From: Glaciozyma antarctica PI12
Lineage: Eukaryota; Basidiomycota; Microbotryomycetes; Kriegeriales; Camptobasidiaceae
Direction: 5' to 3'
Assembly (NCBI GenBank): GCA_002917775.1
Contig: KZ627146.1
Span: 777,667 to 810,964 of the forward strand
DNA: 33,298 bases
Positions within the stretch are counted from its first letter, which is position 1. Every line of letters begins with the position of its first letter. Below are positions 10,383-21,235 of the stretch, piece after piece. The position numbers and the translations under genes are program-made. The notes beneath the pieces are model-generated. The model saw only the letters and a program-made list of their open reading frames with translations, searched no databases and was not told where the DNA came from.

Positions 10383-13300
10383 ATGTCGATGGAGTCAAGA
10401 GGTGGCTCAGCTCTCCTGTTGCGCCTCTTCGAATCGTCCTTCTTCAACGTACACCTCGCCGTTGGCTGTAAGTCGCCGGCTCTGGCACCGGTGGAGTATG
10501 GGATGCACGCGGAAAGACCGCTGGAGTGCAGGAAGGCGGCACGTATCGAGGACGAGGAGGAGGAACGGGAGGACAGACGCGACGTGCGTTGAGCTGGAGC
10601 TGACCCCTGCTCTCCTCCCAACGCAGACCTCAAGACGTATCCCAACTCTATCGGAATCACCCACTATCTCGTAAAGCGTCTGAGATCATTCGATGCGGCG
10701 GAGGTCGAGTTCTACTGGCCTCAGCTCTTGTGAGTTGCGCCGGATGCACGTGGAGGTCTGGCAGCGGTACGAGGGCGCGGGAGCTGACGGTGTGACTGCT
10801 CTACAGGTACTTGGTCATAACCCGACCTACGCCGTCCGTCGCGCTCGAGAACTTTATCCTCGAGAGGTGTGAGGAGGACTCGCACGTAGCCGTCATCGTG
10901 CGTCGCTCCCGCTGGCTCTGCTTGTGCCCAGCTAACTCAGCTCCGCCATTGCAGACACTCTGGTATCTCCAATCCTCCCTCTCTGACCTCGCCGTCAACC
11001 CGACCTCGAACCAGTTCGCTGTCTGCGGTCGCGTGTACAACCGCGTACAATCCATCATCTTCACCGATCCTCCAATCCCCACCACCTCCTCTCCCACCCT
11101 CAGCACCTCCTTCCTATCAGCTCTCTCGCCGCGGAAGAAGGAGAAGGTCAACGCGCCACTCGCGGCGTTCGTAGGACTCGGTGTCGTGGCGGCTTCGATT
11201 GGGATGCCGGGTCTGGCGATGGAAGCGGGACCCGTTGCGCTCGAGCAGGGACGGAGGGTCGAGGAGATGGAGAGAAGGCGGAAACCAGCTGATGGGGCGG
11301 AAGGTGGAAGTGGGAGTGAGAGTGGATCCGAGGACGAGGCTCCTCGAGCTGGCAGCGCGTCGAACGGCAGGAAGGCCGCACCTTTGCCAGCTGCAGGAAA
11401 GGTCAACGGTATTCTCAAGAACAAGATGGTCGCGAGGCTGGGACCGAAACGAAGTCAGACGCAGCCGACCCCCAGCTACCTCCCAGGACCTCGACTCGAA
11501 GCGACTCCCCCGTCGCCTCTCTCTTCACCTCTCGCAACCCAGCATCAAACCCAATCCCTCTGCCACTATCGCTCCCCTCGCCACTACCCTCCTCTCGCTC
11601 CCCCCTCGCATCTTCCTCCTCCTCGATCCTCGAGAAGCAGCGGAACGGCCCCACACCTCCTCGACCAAAAGCCGGCCTGCGACCCTCCTTCAGCGCCACC
11701 TCCCCTTCCCTCTTCTTCACCTCCCAGCCCACCGCCACTCACTCAGCATCGTACCTTCTCAGCAGCCCCCTCTCCTCTGCCCCAACCGACTCTACTCTCC
11801 CAGGCTACGGCTTCCCCAAAGCCTTCCTCGCCCACCTCCTCCGCCTTCAAGCTCAGCGATCCCAACTCGACCTCCTACGCTCGCTCCAAGACATCTCGAC
11901 CCGCCTCGTCGTCGTTCCCAAGCCCGCACGACTGTCCTCCCTCCGCGCCGAGCTCACCGTCCTCAATCACGGCCTTCCGCGCGGCTGCTGCCTGGGAATG
12001 GCCTGTCAGGGAACGTCATTCCCATCCTCCCAACCAGGCGGGAAGAAGTCTCGCGCGCACGCACGGATCGTCAGGATCTCGCCGAGCGAGTCGGTCGTGC
12101 TCAACTCGGCCGACAGGGCGCCCTTCGTGATCCACGTCGAAGTTCTCGAGGATGACTTGGACTTTGATCCTGATCGACGGCAGAACGTCGAGGATTTGCG
12201 GCGAGCGCTGAAGGAGCGGGAGACGGGAGGTGCGGTCAGAATCGTCGCGAGGAGCGGAGCGGTGGGGAGCAAGGCGGGGAGGAAGAGCTTGGAGAGTGGG
12301 ACGGAGCTGGGGAGGAGGAGGGAAGAGGGCGATTTCTCGGCCAGAGTGGGACGGAGGCAGGATTCGGTCGGGAACGGGGACATCTCGACGTCGACTTCGA
12401 AGGACAACGAGGTCAGCGTGCTTCTCTCGGCCACAGCCGTCGAGCCACCAAAGGAGGTCGATCTCGTCGAGCAACTCTACGGCGAGATCTCGATCCACGA
12501 AGCTCCGATGGTGATCATGGCCGACCCGACGATTCAGAACCGGTCCGTCGACGAGCAAGCTTGGGCGCGCCTTGCTAGCAGCGAGGATCCTACCCCCACG
12601 TTCTCCCCTACCTCCTCCAGCCTTCCCGCCGCCCCCTCCCGCCCTTCGCTCTCTCCATCGGGCCGCTCTCTCCCTCCAAACGTACGACCTGGAGGTCGAA
12701 CAGTCTCAGCGCGACACGCGATCTCCCTCGATGACTATGCAGAGCGGATGCGCATGGCGGCCATCATGCTCGCTCAGCTCGATGCTTCTCAGGCGGAGAG
12801 TGCAGGAGTCGTCGCAACGGGCACCGCAGCAGCAGGGACTCTTGTCGGTCTCCCCGTCGCGACGGTCGCCGGCATCGGAGGGGTCGTTGGGGGAGTGGTC
12901 GGAGCAGGCTTCGGCGCCGTCGCGTCAGCGTTCCATCGTCGGGACGTCCAGGCGGGACAATCCTCGACCGGCGTCGTCGCTGCCCTCGATACGGCCTCGG
13001 CAGCAGCAGGAACGTCCTTCATCGCCGGCGCCCCTCCCCTCCCAGCAGCAGGTCGATCTTCCACCTCGACTCTCTCTCCCGCCGCACCTCTCCCTCCGAG
13101 CCAGCGACAGCGCGTTCTGGCACCGGCTGAAGCGACGGCGATTCGGAATCGTATCATGGGGGAGATGTTGGCGCTTGAAGAGGAGCGGATGGAGCGAATG
13201 CGGGAAGATGGGCGGGCGAGGAGTGGATGGACGACGGGTGCGGGAGTGGAAGATGGTGCGGTGGTGATGCGAGCGGTGAACAAGGACGATCCTTCGGGTG

Positions 13301-14538
13301 TGTCTTTTCTTCCTTCTCGCTGCGTTCCTCGCTGATGCAGATTCTCGTTTCAGGCGCCGTCTTCGCCGAGTCTTTCGCGTCCAAGACGTCTCGGATTCGC
13401 GCAGCCTCTCCGTACGGCCATCTCGCAAGCTGGAACGTCATCTCGGTCATCGTCAAGACTGGCGCAGACCTTCGGCAGGAACAGCTCGCGATTCAGCTCG
13501 TCAAGGAGTTTGGTCGGATTTGGAAGGAGGAGAAATGCCCGTCGTGGGTTCGGTAGTGCGTTCTTCTCGGTCTCGCAGTATTCGTACAGGAGCTGACCTG
13601 GCTCGACCCAGCTTCCGCATCTTGGTGACTTCGGAGAGCTCAGGCTTGATCGAGACCATCACGGACGCCGTCTCAGTCCATTCGATCAAGAAGGATGCCT
13701 ACGCGCGGACGGCAGCCGACGGGACGCAGGTTTTCAAGTCGTTCACGCTGTACGATCACTACATCGAGGTTCGTTCAGTCGTGTGCCTTCGAGGCCGAGC
13801 GCTGCTGACGATCACCTCGCAGGCGTACGGCGCTCCCACCTCCTCCGCCTTCCGAAAAGCGCAGGACGCCTTCATCAAGTCGCTCGCATCTTACTCGGTT
13901 ATCTGCTACCTTCTTCAGCTCAAGGACCGGCACAACGGCAACATTCTTATCGACCGCGAGGGACACGTAATTCGTGCGTTCTCGCCACCTCGCTCTCGAC
14001 CACGTTGCTGACGGCCGTTCCTCGCCAGATATCGACTTTGGCTTCCTCCTCTCCAACTCTCCCGGCTCGCTTGGATTCGAGGCGGCACCCTTTAAGCTAC
14101 CGCAGGACTACGTCGATATCCTCGGCGGTTTCGAGGGGGAGAAGTACGCCGAGTTCAAGGCGCTCTTCAAACGCTCGTTCCGTGACGCACGCAAGCACGC
14201 CGAGCGGATCATCACACTCGTCGAGCTTATGCAGAAGGGTGAGCTGCTTTCTCTATCGTCTTTTCGAGGATCGAGGGGTACTGACCGCATCGTCGCAGAC
14301 TCGAACCTCCCTTGCTTCGCGAATGGCGACCTCACTTCTCAGCAACTTCGAGAGCGCTTCCAGCTCTCCCTTACTCAGTCCCAGGTGGACGACTTTGTGG
14401 AGAAGCTGTTCCTCCACTCAGCCAACGCGACGTCGACACGTCTTTACGAGTGAGTCCTCCTTCGCAGTCGTACTTCGATCAAGATGCTGATGCTCCTCTC
14501 GCAGTCTTTTCCAGGGCTACTCGAACGGTATCTTATGA
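10383..14538 (+). CDS. PIK1: Phosphatidylinositol 4-kinase, PIK1/PI4K-beta type
   Basis: Ten exons (10383-10467, 10627-10729, 10807-10897, 10955-13297, 13354-13555, 13612-13768, 13823-13973, 14029-14238, 14299-14449, 14505-14538) encode about 1175 residues. The N-terminal lipid-kinase-unique region reads LLLRLFESSFFN and YLKTYPNSIGITHYLVKRL. A Ser/Pro-rich spacer leads to the conserved ESVVLNSADRAPFVIHVEVL. The catalytic lobe has LRQEQLAIQLV, the catalytic loop KDRHNGNILIDREGHVI and HIDFGFLLSNSPG, followed by FEAAPFKLPQDYVDIL. In yeast Pik1 makes PtdIns4P at the Golgi and in the nucleus. Intron 1 is 159 nt. In exon 4 the reading frame changes by one base near a run of five Cs (11469-11473); the exon sum is one short of a multiple of three. 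An intron there would need a poor GTCGCG donor, so a sequence error is more likely. Confidence 0.93.
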
Positions 14539-14895
14539 CGAGGGTGTAGATCGCATGCAAGGCTTCAGTACCAGTTTCAAGGAGGCGACGTCGCGGCGCA
14601 AGCTGCTCGTTAGTGAGCGCGCGCATCCCTTCTTCTGCTCTCACTCCGGATTTTCTCATCCTGTCCCTTCCCTCTCTCGTCGGCCCTCGCCCTTCTCGTC
14701 GCCTCCACCTCTCACCTCCCTACTCTCGAGATCTCTCGGTTGGTGAGTCTGATCTACCCGGCAGCGTTATTCCAGGACAGAGAGCTCGCCGTTGTGCTCG
14801 AAACGGTTCGAGGAGAGAGGAAGGTGAGCTAGATCCGGAGGGACTCGCCGCGAACTTGCAACTCTCTCCCTCAAACGCTCGTCTCCAGTACATCA
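14539..14895. other. Intergenic between PIK1 and the SANT gene
   Basis: These 357 bases follow the PIK1 stop. They contain no recognisable gene. The stretch 14640-14745 is strongly pyrimidine-rich and probably part of the downstream gene's promoter. Confidence 0.5.
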
Positions 14896-16405
14896 ATGGA
14901 AACCTCTAGCTCTCCGTTCACTCGCCGGCCGCCCAGGCTCCCTGCCAGCAATCCCGACTCCCCCTCACTCGCCTCATCACCTCGCAGCTCCGAATCCCGC
15001 TCGACCGCGACGGACGACGAGGGCGCCAACTCCCCAGCACCAAGTCAATTCAACCACCGCCCCACATGGACGAACGAGATGGACGCTCAGCTGCGAGCAT
15101 TTGGGGAGGAGGGCGACAAGGACTGCGAGGAGTTCGCCGCGGATTTGGGCAAGGAGGTTTCGCAGTGCAGGAAGAGGCTGGCAGCGCTTCTTCGAGGTGA
15201 GTGGAGCTTTTCGGAGGGAGTTTCTTTCCTGCGATAGCTGACTTCCGCTTGCAGTTCAGCCGGGCGAGAAGCCTGTTCGAGGCTGGACGGACGCTCAAGA
15301 AGCGGAGCTTCGCGCGTTCGCTCTCGGTCCGCAACCTCTTCGATGGGATCACTTTGCACTCAATCGTGGTCGCACGGCTGCTACCTGTGAGGCGAGGTGG
15401 GCCAAGATGCAGAGGATGGATCGTACGTCTCCTTCTTTCCGCGCGTCGTACATCTCTGAGGGCCTTCATCTTTGCTCTGAGCAGGCGCCAACTCGTCGTC
15501 GTTGCACGGTATGAAAGTGGAGAAGCTCGAAAGCTCAGATGGTGAGCATGTGTTGATCTGGGGAGCGAGGAGAGAGCTGACGAGATTGCGCTTCGCAGCG
15601 AGTGAGAGCGAGAACAAGAGCGAGCACGACGGCGTTGAGGGAGGCAACGAGGGATCGGAAGCTTTACCGGGAATGAGCTCAAGGATTTCGTCGCCGGAAC
15701 CACAGCATTCGGAGGTGGTGGAGACCGACCAGGATTTCCACGCCAGCTACCGAGGTGAGCAGTCCTGCTCAATTCTGAGGACGCCGACTCACGAAACTTC
15801 TTCAGCCAAGTGCAAACAGCTTCAGTCAGGTGCGCGAAAGCGCCGCAAGCTTGAGGAGGACGACCGGACGAATCCCGCCGACTTCGGAGCTCCGGTTGAT
15901 GGTGCGTTCTTGCTCCTCTTCGGTCCTGCGTTCAAGCTGATATAAAATGAAGCAGAGTACGACGAGACTCCTTTCTCTCCCGAGGACGACGTCAAGCTGC
16001 TCGAACTCTACAGCGCCTTTGGCAACAGGCCTAAGACCATCGCGCGCCAGTTCACCCCGAAGCGACACAAGGCTCAAGTCCAAGCTCAGCTGATCCAGTA
16101 CGTTCTCTACCTTCTGCAAGGGCTCTTTACTGAATACTCTTTGTTGCAGCCTCTCGACTTTCCTCGCCCTCGTGGCACCACACCTCCCATCAGCATTCCC
16201 TCAGCTGTTCGTCGCGACCGACGCCCGAGTCGATTCGTCGCCTAACCCCGTCTTCGGAGCTTCTTCCGCCGACAAAGCTGCGACGAGCCTCGCGGAGGAG
16301 GATATCGACGACCAGGATGAGGAGGGAGCCGATTCCGAGGGGCCTGCCGAAGTTTCGGAGGAGGGATTGAGGAGGTTCAGGAGGGAGTTTGCGTTGCCCG
16401 TTTGA
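14896..16405 (+). CDS. SANT/Myb-like protein with three repeats
   Basis: Seven exons (14896-15196, 15255-15422, 15485-15541, 15599-15754, 15806-15901, 15956-16097, 16150-16405) encode 391 residues. A Ser/Pro-rich head (METSSSPFTRRPPRLPASNP) precedes three helix-turn-helix-like modules. The first starts PTWTNEMDAQLRAFGEE, the second GWTDAQEAELRAFALG with ...RTAATCEARWAKMQRMD, and the third TPFSPEDDVKLLELYSAFG with NRPKTIARQFTPKRHKAQVQ. Spaced Trp/Phe and the acidic first helix fit SANT/Myb modules, which bind DNA or histone tails. A basic patch (ARKRRKLEEDD) could be a nuclear signal. The C-terminus is acidic (EEDIDDQDEEGADSEG). Five of the six introns interrupt codons after the first base. 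No named orthologue recognised. Confidence 0.75.
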
Positions 16406-16541
16406 TGAGGTTGGAGGTGTGCGCAAGACTGTGGCAACATGCTTGAAATCGTATCGGTTGTACGAATTCGTCAGCGAGAGGACTCAAATCTTGAACTGGC
16501 TTCTCAGCTTCTCGCTCTCAACTGCTCGGATCTACGGTACA

Positions 16542-18596
16542 TTACACCCACTGCGTTCCCTTCTTCCTCACCACCACCACGCGTGCCAAGATAAGCACCA
16601 GACTCCCCACTATCACCATGACTCCCGAGCAAATCGCCGCTCCCGTGTAGGATCCATTCTGATGCGTGATGATGGCGCCGGAGATGGGAGTACCTGTGAG
16701 GGCTGCGAGGGAAACGACGAGGAACGCCATCGCCATTCGAATCCCCATCTCGTTCATATGCTCCGTCAAGCTCGCTATACACGCCGGCATCATGCTGACA
16801 TACGCACCTCTGCCGTCCGTCCATGAGCGTTCGTCCGAAGGAACAGAGCTGACGAAGGACTCACGATGCGAAGCCGAAGAAGATGGAGAAGGCGATGATG
16901 CCTGCTTCTGAGGTTCCGGCTTTGATCCAGACGAAAATGAGCATTCCTGAGACGAGGCAGTTGGGCTTTCGCGGAGTCGTCAGCTTTCTTCTCGCGGCTC
17001 GGTAGCGAGATGAACGCCTCACGATGAGGACCGTCAAAGGCCCGTAGGTGTCGGCCAGCCACTGTCGGGAGGGTTAGGAATGGCTCTTGCAACGAACGAT
17101 GGGCGTACGTTGGGGATCAAGCGGCCGAACAAGCTTGCGGCATTCAGGATCGAAAGTGCGTAAAAAGCGAGGTCACGGTCGACACCGTTCGCACGCGCAT
17201 CTGTACCAAGCGTCGAGTCTCAGTGCTGCTCTGCCTGAGAGAGAACGAAGACTCACAGGATTGAAGGTAGAAAAAGGGCGTATAGATTCCCCACTGCGAC
17301 GCCACGTCAGCAACCAGGCTCGATGGAAGGGAGAGACCAGCGCACCATCATGATGAACGTTCCCGCGACAAAAATCGAGTACGCTGGATCCTTGAACACG
17401 GTAAAATCGATGAACGTCCCCGTCCGTCTCGGCGGGAGCCTCGTCTGAATCGTCAAACAGGCGATGATGAGCATTCCCAACGTCAAAAATGCAGCTGTGC
17501 CTTCGTCAGCCTAGTAAAAAATCACGGGGAAGGAAAACGTACATGCTCGCACGCCCCAAGCGAATCCGACGCTCGAGTTGAATAGCTTGTTGAGGAGGAG
17601 CGGGTAGACGACTCCGCCGATCGAACTGCCGCACGCTGCGATGCCGAGAGCTGTTGCGCGACGGGTTGAGAAATGATGCGAGATGGAAGAGATCGCGGGG
17701 ACGAATATGATGCCGGCTGCGAGCTGGGTGCGCGGGTGGTCAGCGGCGTGCGCGAAAGCGGAAGGAGGAGGGATCGCGAAGGAAAGAACGTACTCCGCAG
17801 CCGACACCTTGGGCGATAAAGATCTCGGCGTAGCTTGATGCAAAGGAGAGACCGAATAAGCTGCATGGGGAGAGTCAGCTTGCGAAGAGCGAGGAGCGAG
17901 AGAGGGAGGCGCACCTTGCGGTGTAGATCACCGTTCCTCCTACGAGGAGATACTTGATATATCCCGCGTCGAAAGCCTTGCCCGATACTATAGCGCAGCC
18001 GAGGACCTGGGAGTGGTCGTCAGCATCGCAGAGGTCGGCGCGAGGAAGAGAGCTCACCATCGCCAGCTGGACTGACCCAATCCAGGATATGTCGGCAGGC
18101 GCCTTCTCGGAAAGCTGATTAAGCTGATAATGAGCTTGATATACGCCAAACGCGTTGACGTATCCCCAAGTGACGAAGGAAATACAGAACGCCCCGCCGA
18201 CAACACTGCACAAAGAACGAAGAGTCAGCTCACCTCGCTCCTCCCTCCTCCTCCCCACGCTCTCCTGGTCCTCCAGTGCGTAGCTCCAACTCACCTCCAA
18301 GCTCTCCATCCTCCATCGGGGTACTCCATCACTCGTGGCGGCTCCCCTTCCTTTGCGCCGACCTCTTTGCTCCCATCCAACGGTCCGCCCGGCAAGCCCG
18401 CCATTCCCAGCTCCACATCCCCGTGCGGACTGTTGTCCGCATGCAGTCTGTCTCCCTCGAACGGCAGCTTCTCCGGTAGCCGAGTCGGGGAGCGAGAAGA
18501 GGTCGGAGGTGGGGCAATCGTCAAGTCGGCCGAGGAAGAAGCAGCTGTTGTGGGCGCGTCTGCGGGCGTTGCGGCGTGTCCTGTGGCTGAAGGCAT
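16542..18596 (-). CDS. MFS transporter, monocarboxylate-permease type (MCT/Mch-like)
   Basis: Eleven exons (18596-18295, 18205-18058, 18006-17915, 17860-17794, 17723-17543, 17494-17346, 17293-17257, 17200-17109, 17061-17023, 16965-16865, 16809-16542) give 491 residues. A soluble Ser/Pro-rich head of about 90 residues ends in the MCT signature YPDGGWRAWR, followed by VVGGAFCISFVTWGYVNAFG (helix 1). Later helices include LFGLSFASSYAEIFIAQGVG, ATALGIAACGSSIGGVVYPL and a last block ending VGSLVLILARVVVVRKK. A charged loop (QTRLPPRRTGTFIDFTVFKD) sits between helices 6 and 7. Such permeases move monocarboxylates or related organic acids across the plasma or organelle membrane; the substrate is not predictable. 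It is convergent with the SANT gene and divergent from the first four-helix gene. Confidence 0.85.
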
Positions 18597-18927
18597 GCTG
18601 GCCTGGACCTGAAGAGTAGGTGGGCGTTGAAGACCGGCGCAGATGAGCTCGCAGAGCTAGCAGAGCTGCAGAAGGCAAAGCCGCGGTCGGCACGCCGGCA
18701 TGAGAGGAGCGTTGTTTGCGGGCGGACTTGGCGGTTTGCGTCCTCCACGTCACGCAGCTGGGTGGAATTGACCAGCTCAGCTTCCTCTTGAGTGCCATCA
18801 AAGGAAGGATTGGTCGGCGTGAGCGAGAGGCAATCGCGACTGGCTCGGATCGAAGAAAAGCGAAGTTCGGCGAGGCGTTCGCTCTTGTTCTTCAACCACA
18901 ACCTCGACCTCAAGAACGACTTTAACC
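18597..18927. promoter_or_regulatory. Divergent promoter region, MFS permease / four-helix membrane protein
   Basis: The 331 bases lie between two genes transcribed away from each other, so both promoters must be here or inside the genes. No TATA box or clear operator is evident. No gene is seen. Confidence 0.4.
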
Positions 18928-19753
18928 ATGTCGACAACTGCACCTTTCAACCAGCCTCAGCCCATCGGCAAATTCGAGCGTGGAAGCGAGCACGGAGCCG
19001 AGCGTCACGGCGGGGTCGTCGAGCCCGCTGCTTCGAAGCCTGCGTTCACTCGCTTCCTCTTCCCGCTCCTCTGGGCCATCATCGGCATCCTCACCATCGT
19101 TCAGCTGGCACTCGTTGGACATCAGGTGGCGACGAGCAACAGGCCGCTCTCGAACAGCCGCTTCTCCAACGAGTGGTACGACCGACTTTGGTGAGTCTTC
19201 TTCCCGAAGGAATGCGAGGGGGGTACTCCGAGGAAGCTGACTCTGTGGCCGTGCCCCAGCTACATGCTGTTCGTCGCGAGCTGGACCTTGTTCTTCTTCG
19301 TGCTCCACTGGGCGTACAACATTTACAGTGAGTCTCGCTTCGCTACTTCGCTGCGCCGTCGAACCTCGCTAACTCACTCGCTCCGAAGTCACGGTGCTGT
19401 ACACCTTTATGACTTGGATCTTTTGGATTGTGGCTGCGTCACTCTGGCAGTACGCACGCCTATCTTCTCCAGGACTCCGCAACGACTCACAAATCTAGCA
19501 CAGGCTCATCTACAACGGCGTGAACGATGGTGTTTGCACTCTCCGTCGCTGCTCTCGCCTCGCTGCCGTGAACGTCATCGCTTGGATCCTAGGTGCGCTA
19601 CCTTTCCTTAAGAACTCATTCGGCTCAAGCTGACTTCGCTTCGCAGTCGCGTTCACCACGCTCCTCATGTTGACTGTCCTTGCGCATTGGGCTCTCGATC
19701 GCCGCGGGAGAACCTTCCACAAGAGGGGAGTCAGGAACGTTTACTGGTGGTGA
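18928..19753 (+). CDS. Four-helix (MARVEL-like) membrane protein, copy 1
   Basis: Five exons (18928-19190, 19260-19327, 19389-19449, 19504-19592, 19647-19753) encode 195 residues. After a hydrophilic head (MSTTAPFNQPQPIGKFERGS) come four predicted membrane helices: FLFPLLWAIIGILTIVQLAL, YMLFVASWTLFFFVLHWAYN, LYTFMTWIFWIVAASLW and FTTLLMLTVLAHWAL. The first loop has the motif NEWYDRL and the basic tail reads DRRGRTFHKRGVRNVYWW. The topology resembles fungal MARVEL-domain proteins, but I cannot name an orthologue. It is the upstream member of a tandem pair with 20025-20771. Confidence 0.8.
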
Positions 19754-20024
19754 TTCGGGAGGAGAGGAAGATGTAGTCGCTTTGCTTTTTCGATAATACG
19801 CCGTTGTCAGTGCCAGTCCTGCATCGCAAGCTACGAGAGCCCTTCTCCACTCGCTCGAAAAGAGCTTTTCGTTCAAAGTAAAGCGTCTTCAGAGAGGTGA
19901 AGAGCAGCCGTCAACGCCCTTTCAGACTCTCGAACGAAGTGGCTCCTTCCCTTCGTCCGCGGACTTTGAGAGTCGCTCGCGAAACTCGCTCAGCCCTCTT
20001 CTCTCACTTCCTCTCGCCGCCAAG

Positions 20025-20771
20025 ATGTCGACTCCAGCAAAGATTGAAGCTGGCTCTGTCCCTCGCAAGTCGCGCAGCTCTCTTCGTAGGTCTCGCTCAC
20101 GCCTCTCGCTCAGTCCCTCGTGCTCCTCGCTCGCGCTCTGCCTGGGTGTTCCCCTTCTTCTGGGTCTTCCTCGGTCTCCTCTCCGCTGCTCAAGTTGGCC
20201 TAACGGGGTACCAGATCACGCACAACCCGTCCGTGGTCCGCGCGAACGAGACGTGGTACGATCGCCTCTGGTTCGTCCTCTCCTCGCTCCTCTCGCTCCG
20301 TCCAACTGACCTTCAATCGAATCGCAGCCTCGTCCTCTTTACCGCGAGCTGGACACTATTCACCGCGATTATCCACTGGGCTTTCACTCTCTACCGTACG
20401 CCCCTTTCATTCCTTTCACACCTCCGCTCAGCTCCCGCGCAGTGGCGCTCCTCTTCACCTCCATCACCCTCGTCTTCACAGCCGTCTCCTCCGCCCTCTG
20501 GAACTTCATTGTCGACGAAATCCCCATCACCTGCTTCCACCACCGCCAGCGAGTCTTTGGCACTCGCTGCCACCGCCTTGACGCGATTAATGCGATCGGA
20601 TGGACCTCTCGTGCGTCCTGTTTGCTCGCGACGACTTGGAAAGGAAGCTGATGAATGCACGGAACAGTGGCACTCGTTTCGCTGCTGTTCATCGGGACGC
20701 TGTACTACTGGTGGAGGGATCGGCGAGGGTTGAGCTTCCACCAGCGCGGGAAGAGGGGGACGTACTGGTGA
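20025..20771 (+). CDS. Four-helix (MARVEL-like) membrane protein, copy 2
   Basis: This is a tandem paralogue of the gene at 18928-19753. Shared features are the start MST, loop motif NETWYDRL, helix FTASWTLFTAIIHWAFTLY and tail RDRRGLSFHQRGKRGTYW. Exons after the head are 20114-20270, 20328-20395, 20443-20610 and 20668-20771, giving about 185 residues in all. The head is uncertain. The ATG at 20025 and the first helix (AWVFPFFWVFLGLLSAAQVG) are in different frames, and the only splice I can find that joins them is 28 nt long (20086-20113, GTAGGT...CTCAG), shorter than any other intron here. Copy 2 lacks copy 1's third intron. Confidence 0.72.
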
Positions 20772-21235
20772 AGCGAGACTGGGGCAGATGGAAGTGACGG
20801 AGCAGGAGTTGCTTCATTTGGCTTACAACGAGGAGGATAATCTGTCGATATCGCAGGGAAAAGCTGGAGGCCAGCGTGGAGGAGGGTTGAATCGGCTGAG
20901 CTGATCCGTCGAGACGCGACCGCAGAGTCCGCCGTCCACGCCCTGTCGCGAGCGCGAGATCCCACAGCAGCATCGCATCAAAGAGCAATCATGTCCGGCC
21001 GAGAATGGGTACGACAAGAGCCTTCGCGAGCCGAGCGAGCAGAGGGAGCGCGGGGTGGTCTGCGAGATCAGCGTGGTTCGCCATGTTTCTCCCTCGCGGT
21101 CTTCGAGGAAAGAGAGCGCCGTCAGAGAGCCTCGGATGCTGAGAGCAAATCCCTGAGTGAGAGGCAGGAAGCAGCCTAACCGCGATCGCCGCAAAGTGAC
21201 CGCCATAACGCACAGCCCAGTTCCACTTGCCCTCG
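20772..21235. other. Convergent intergenic region, nothing recognised
   Basis: The 464 bases lie between the 3' ends of the second four-helix gene and GET4. Open frames are short and have no family resemblance. No hairpin terminator or repeat stands out. Confidence 0.5.
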
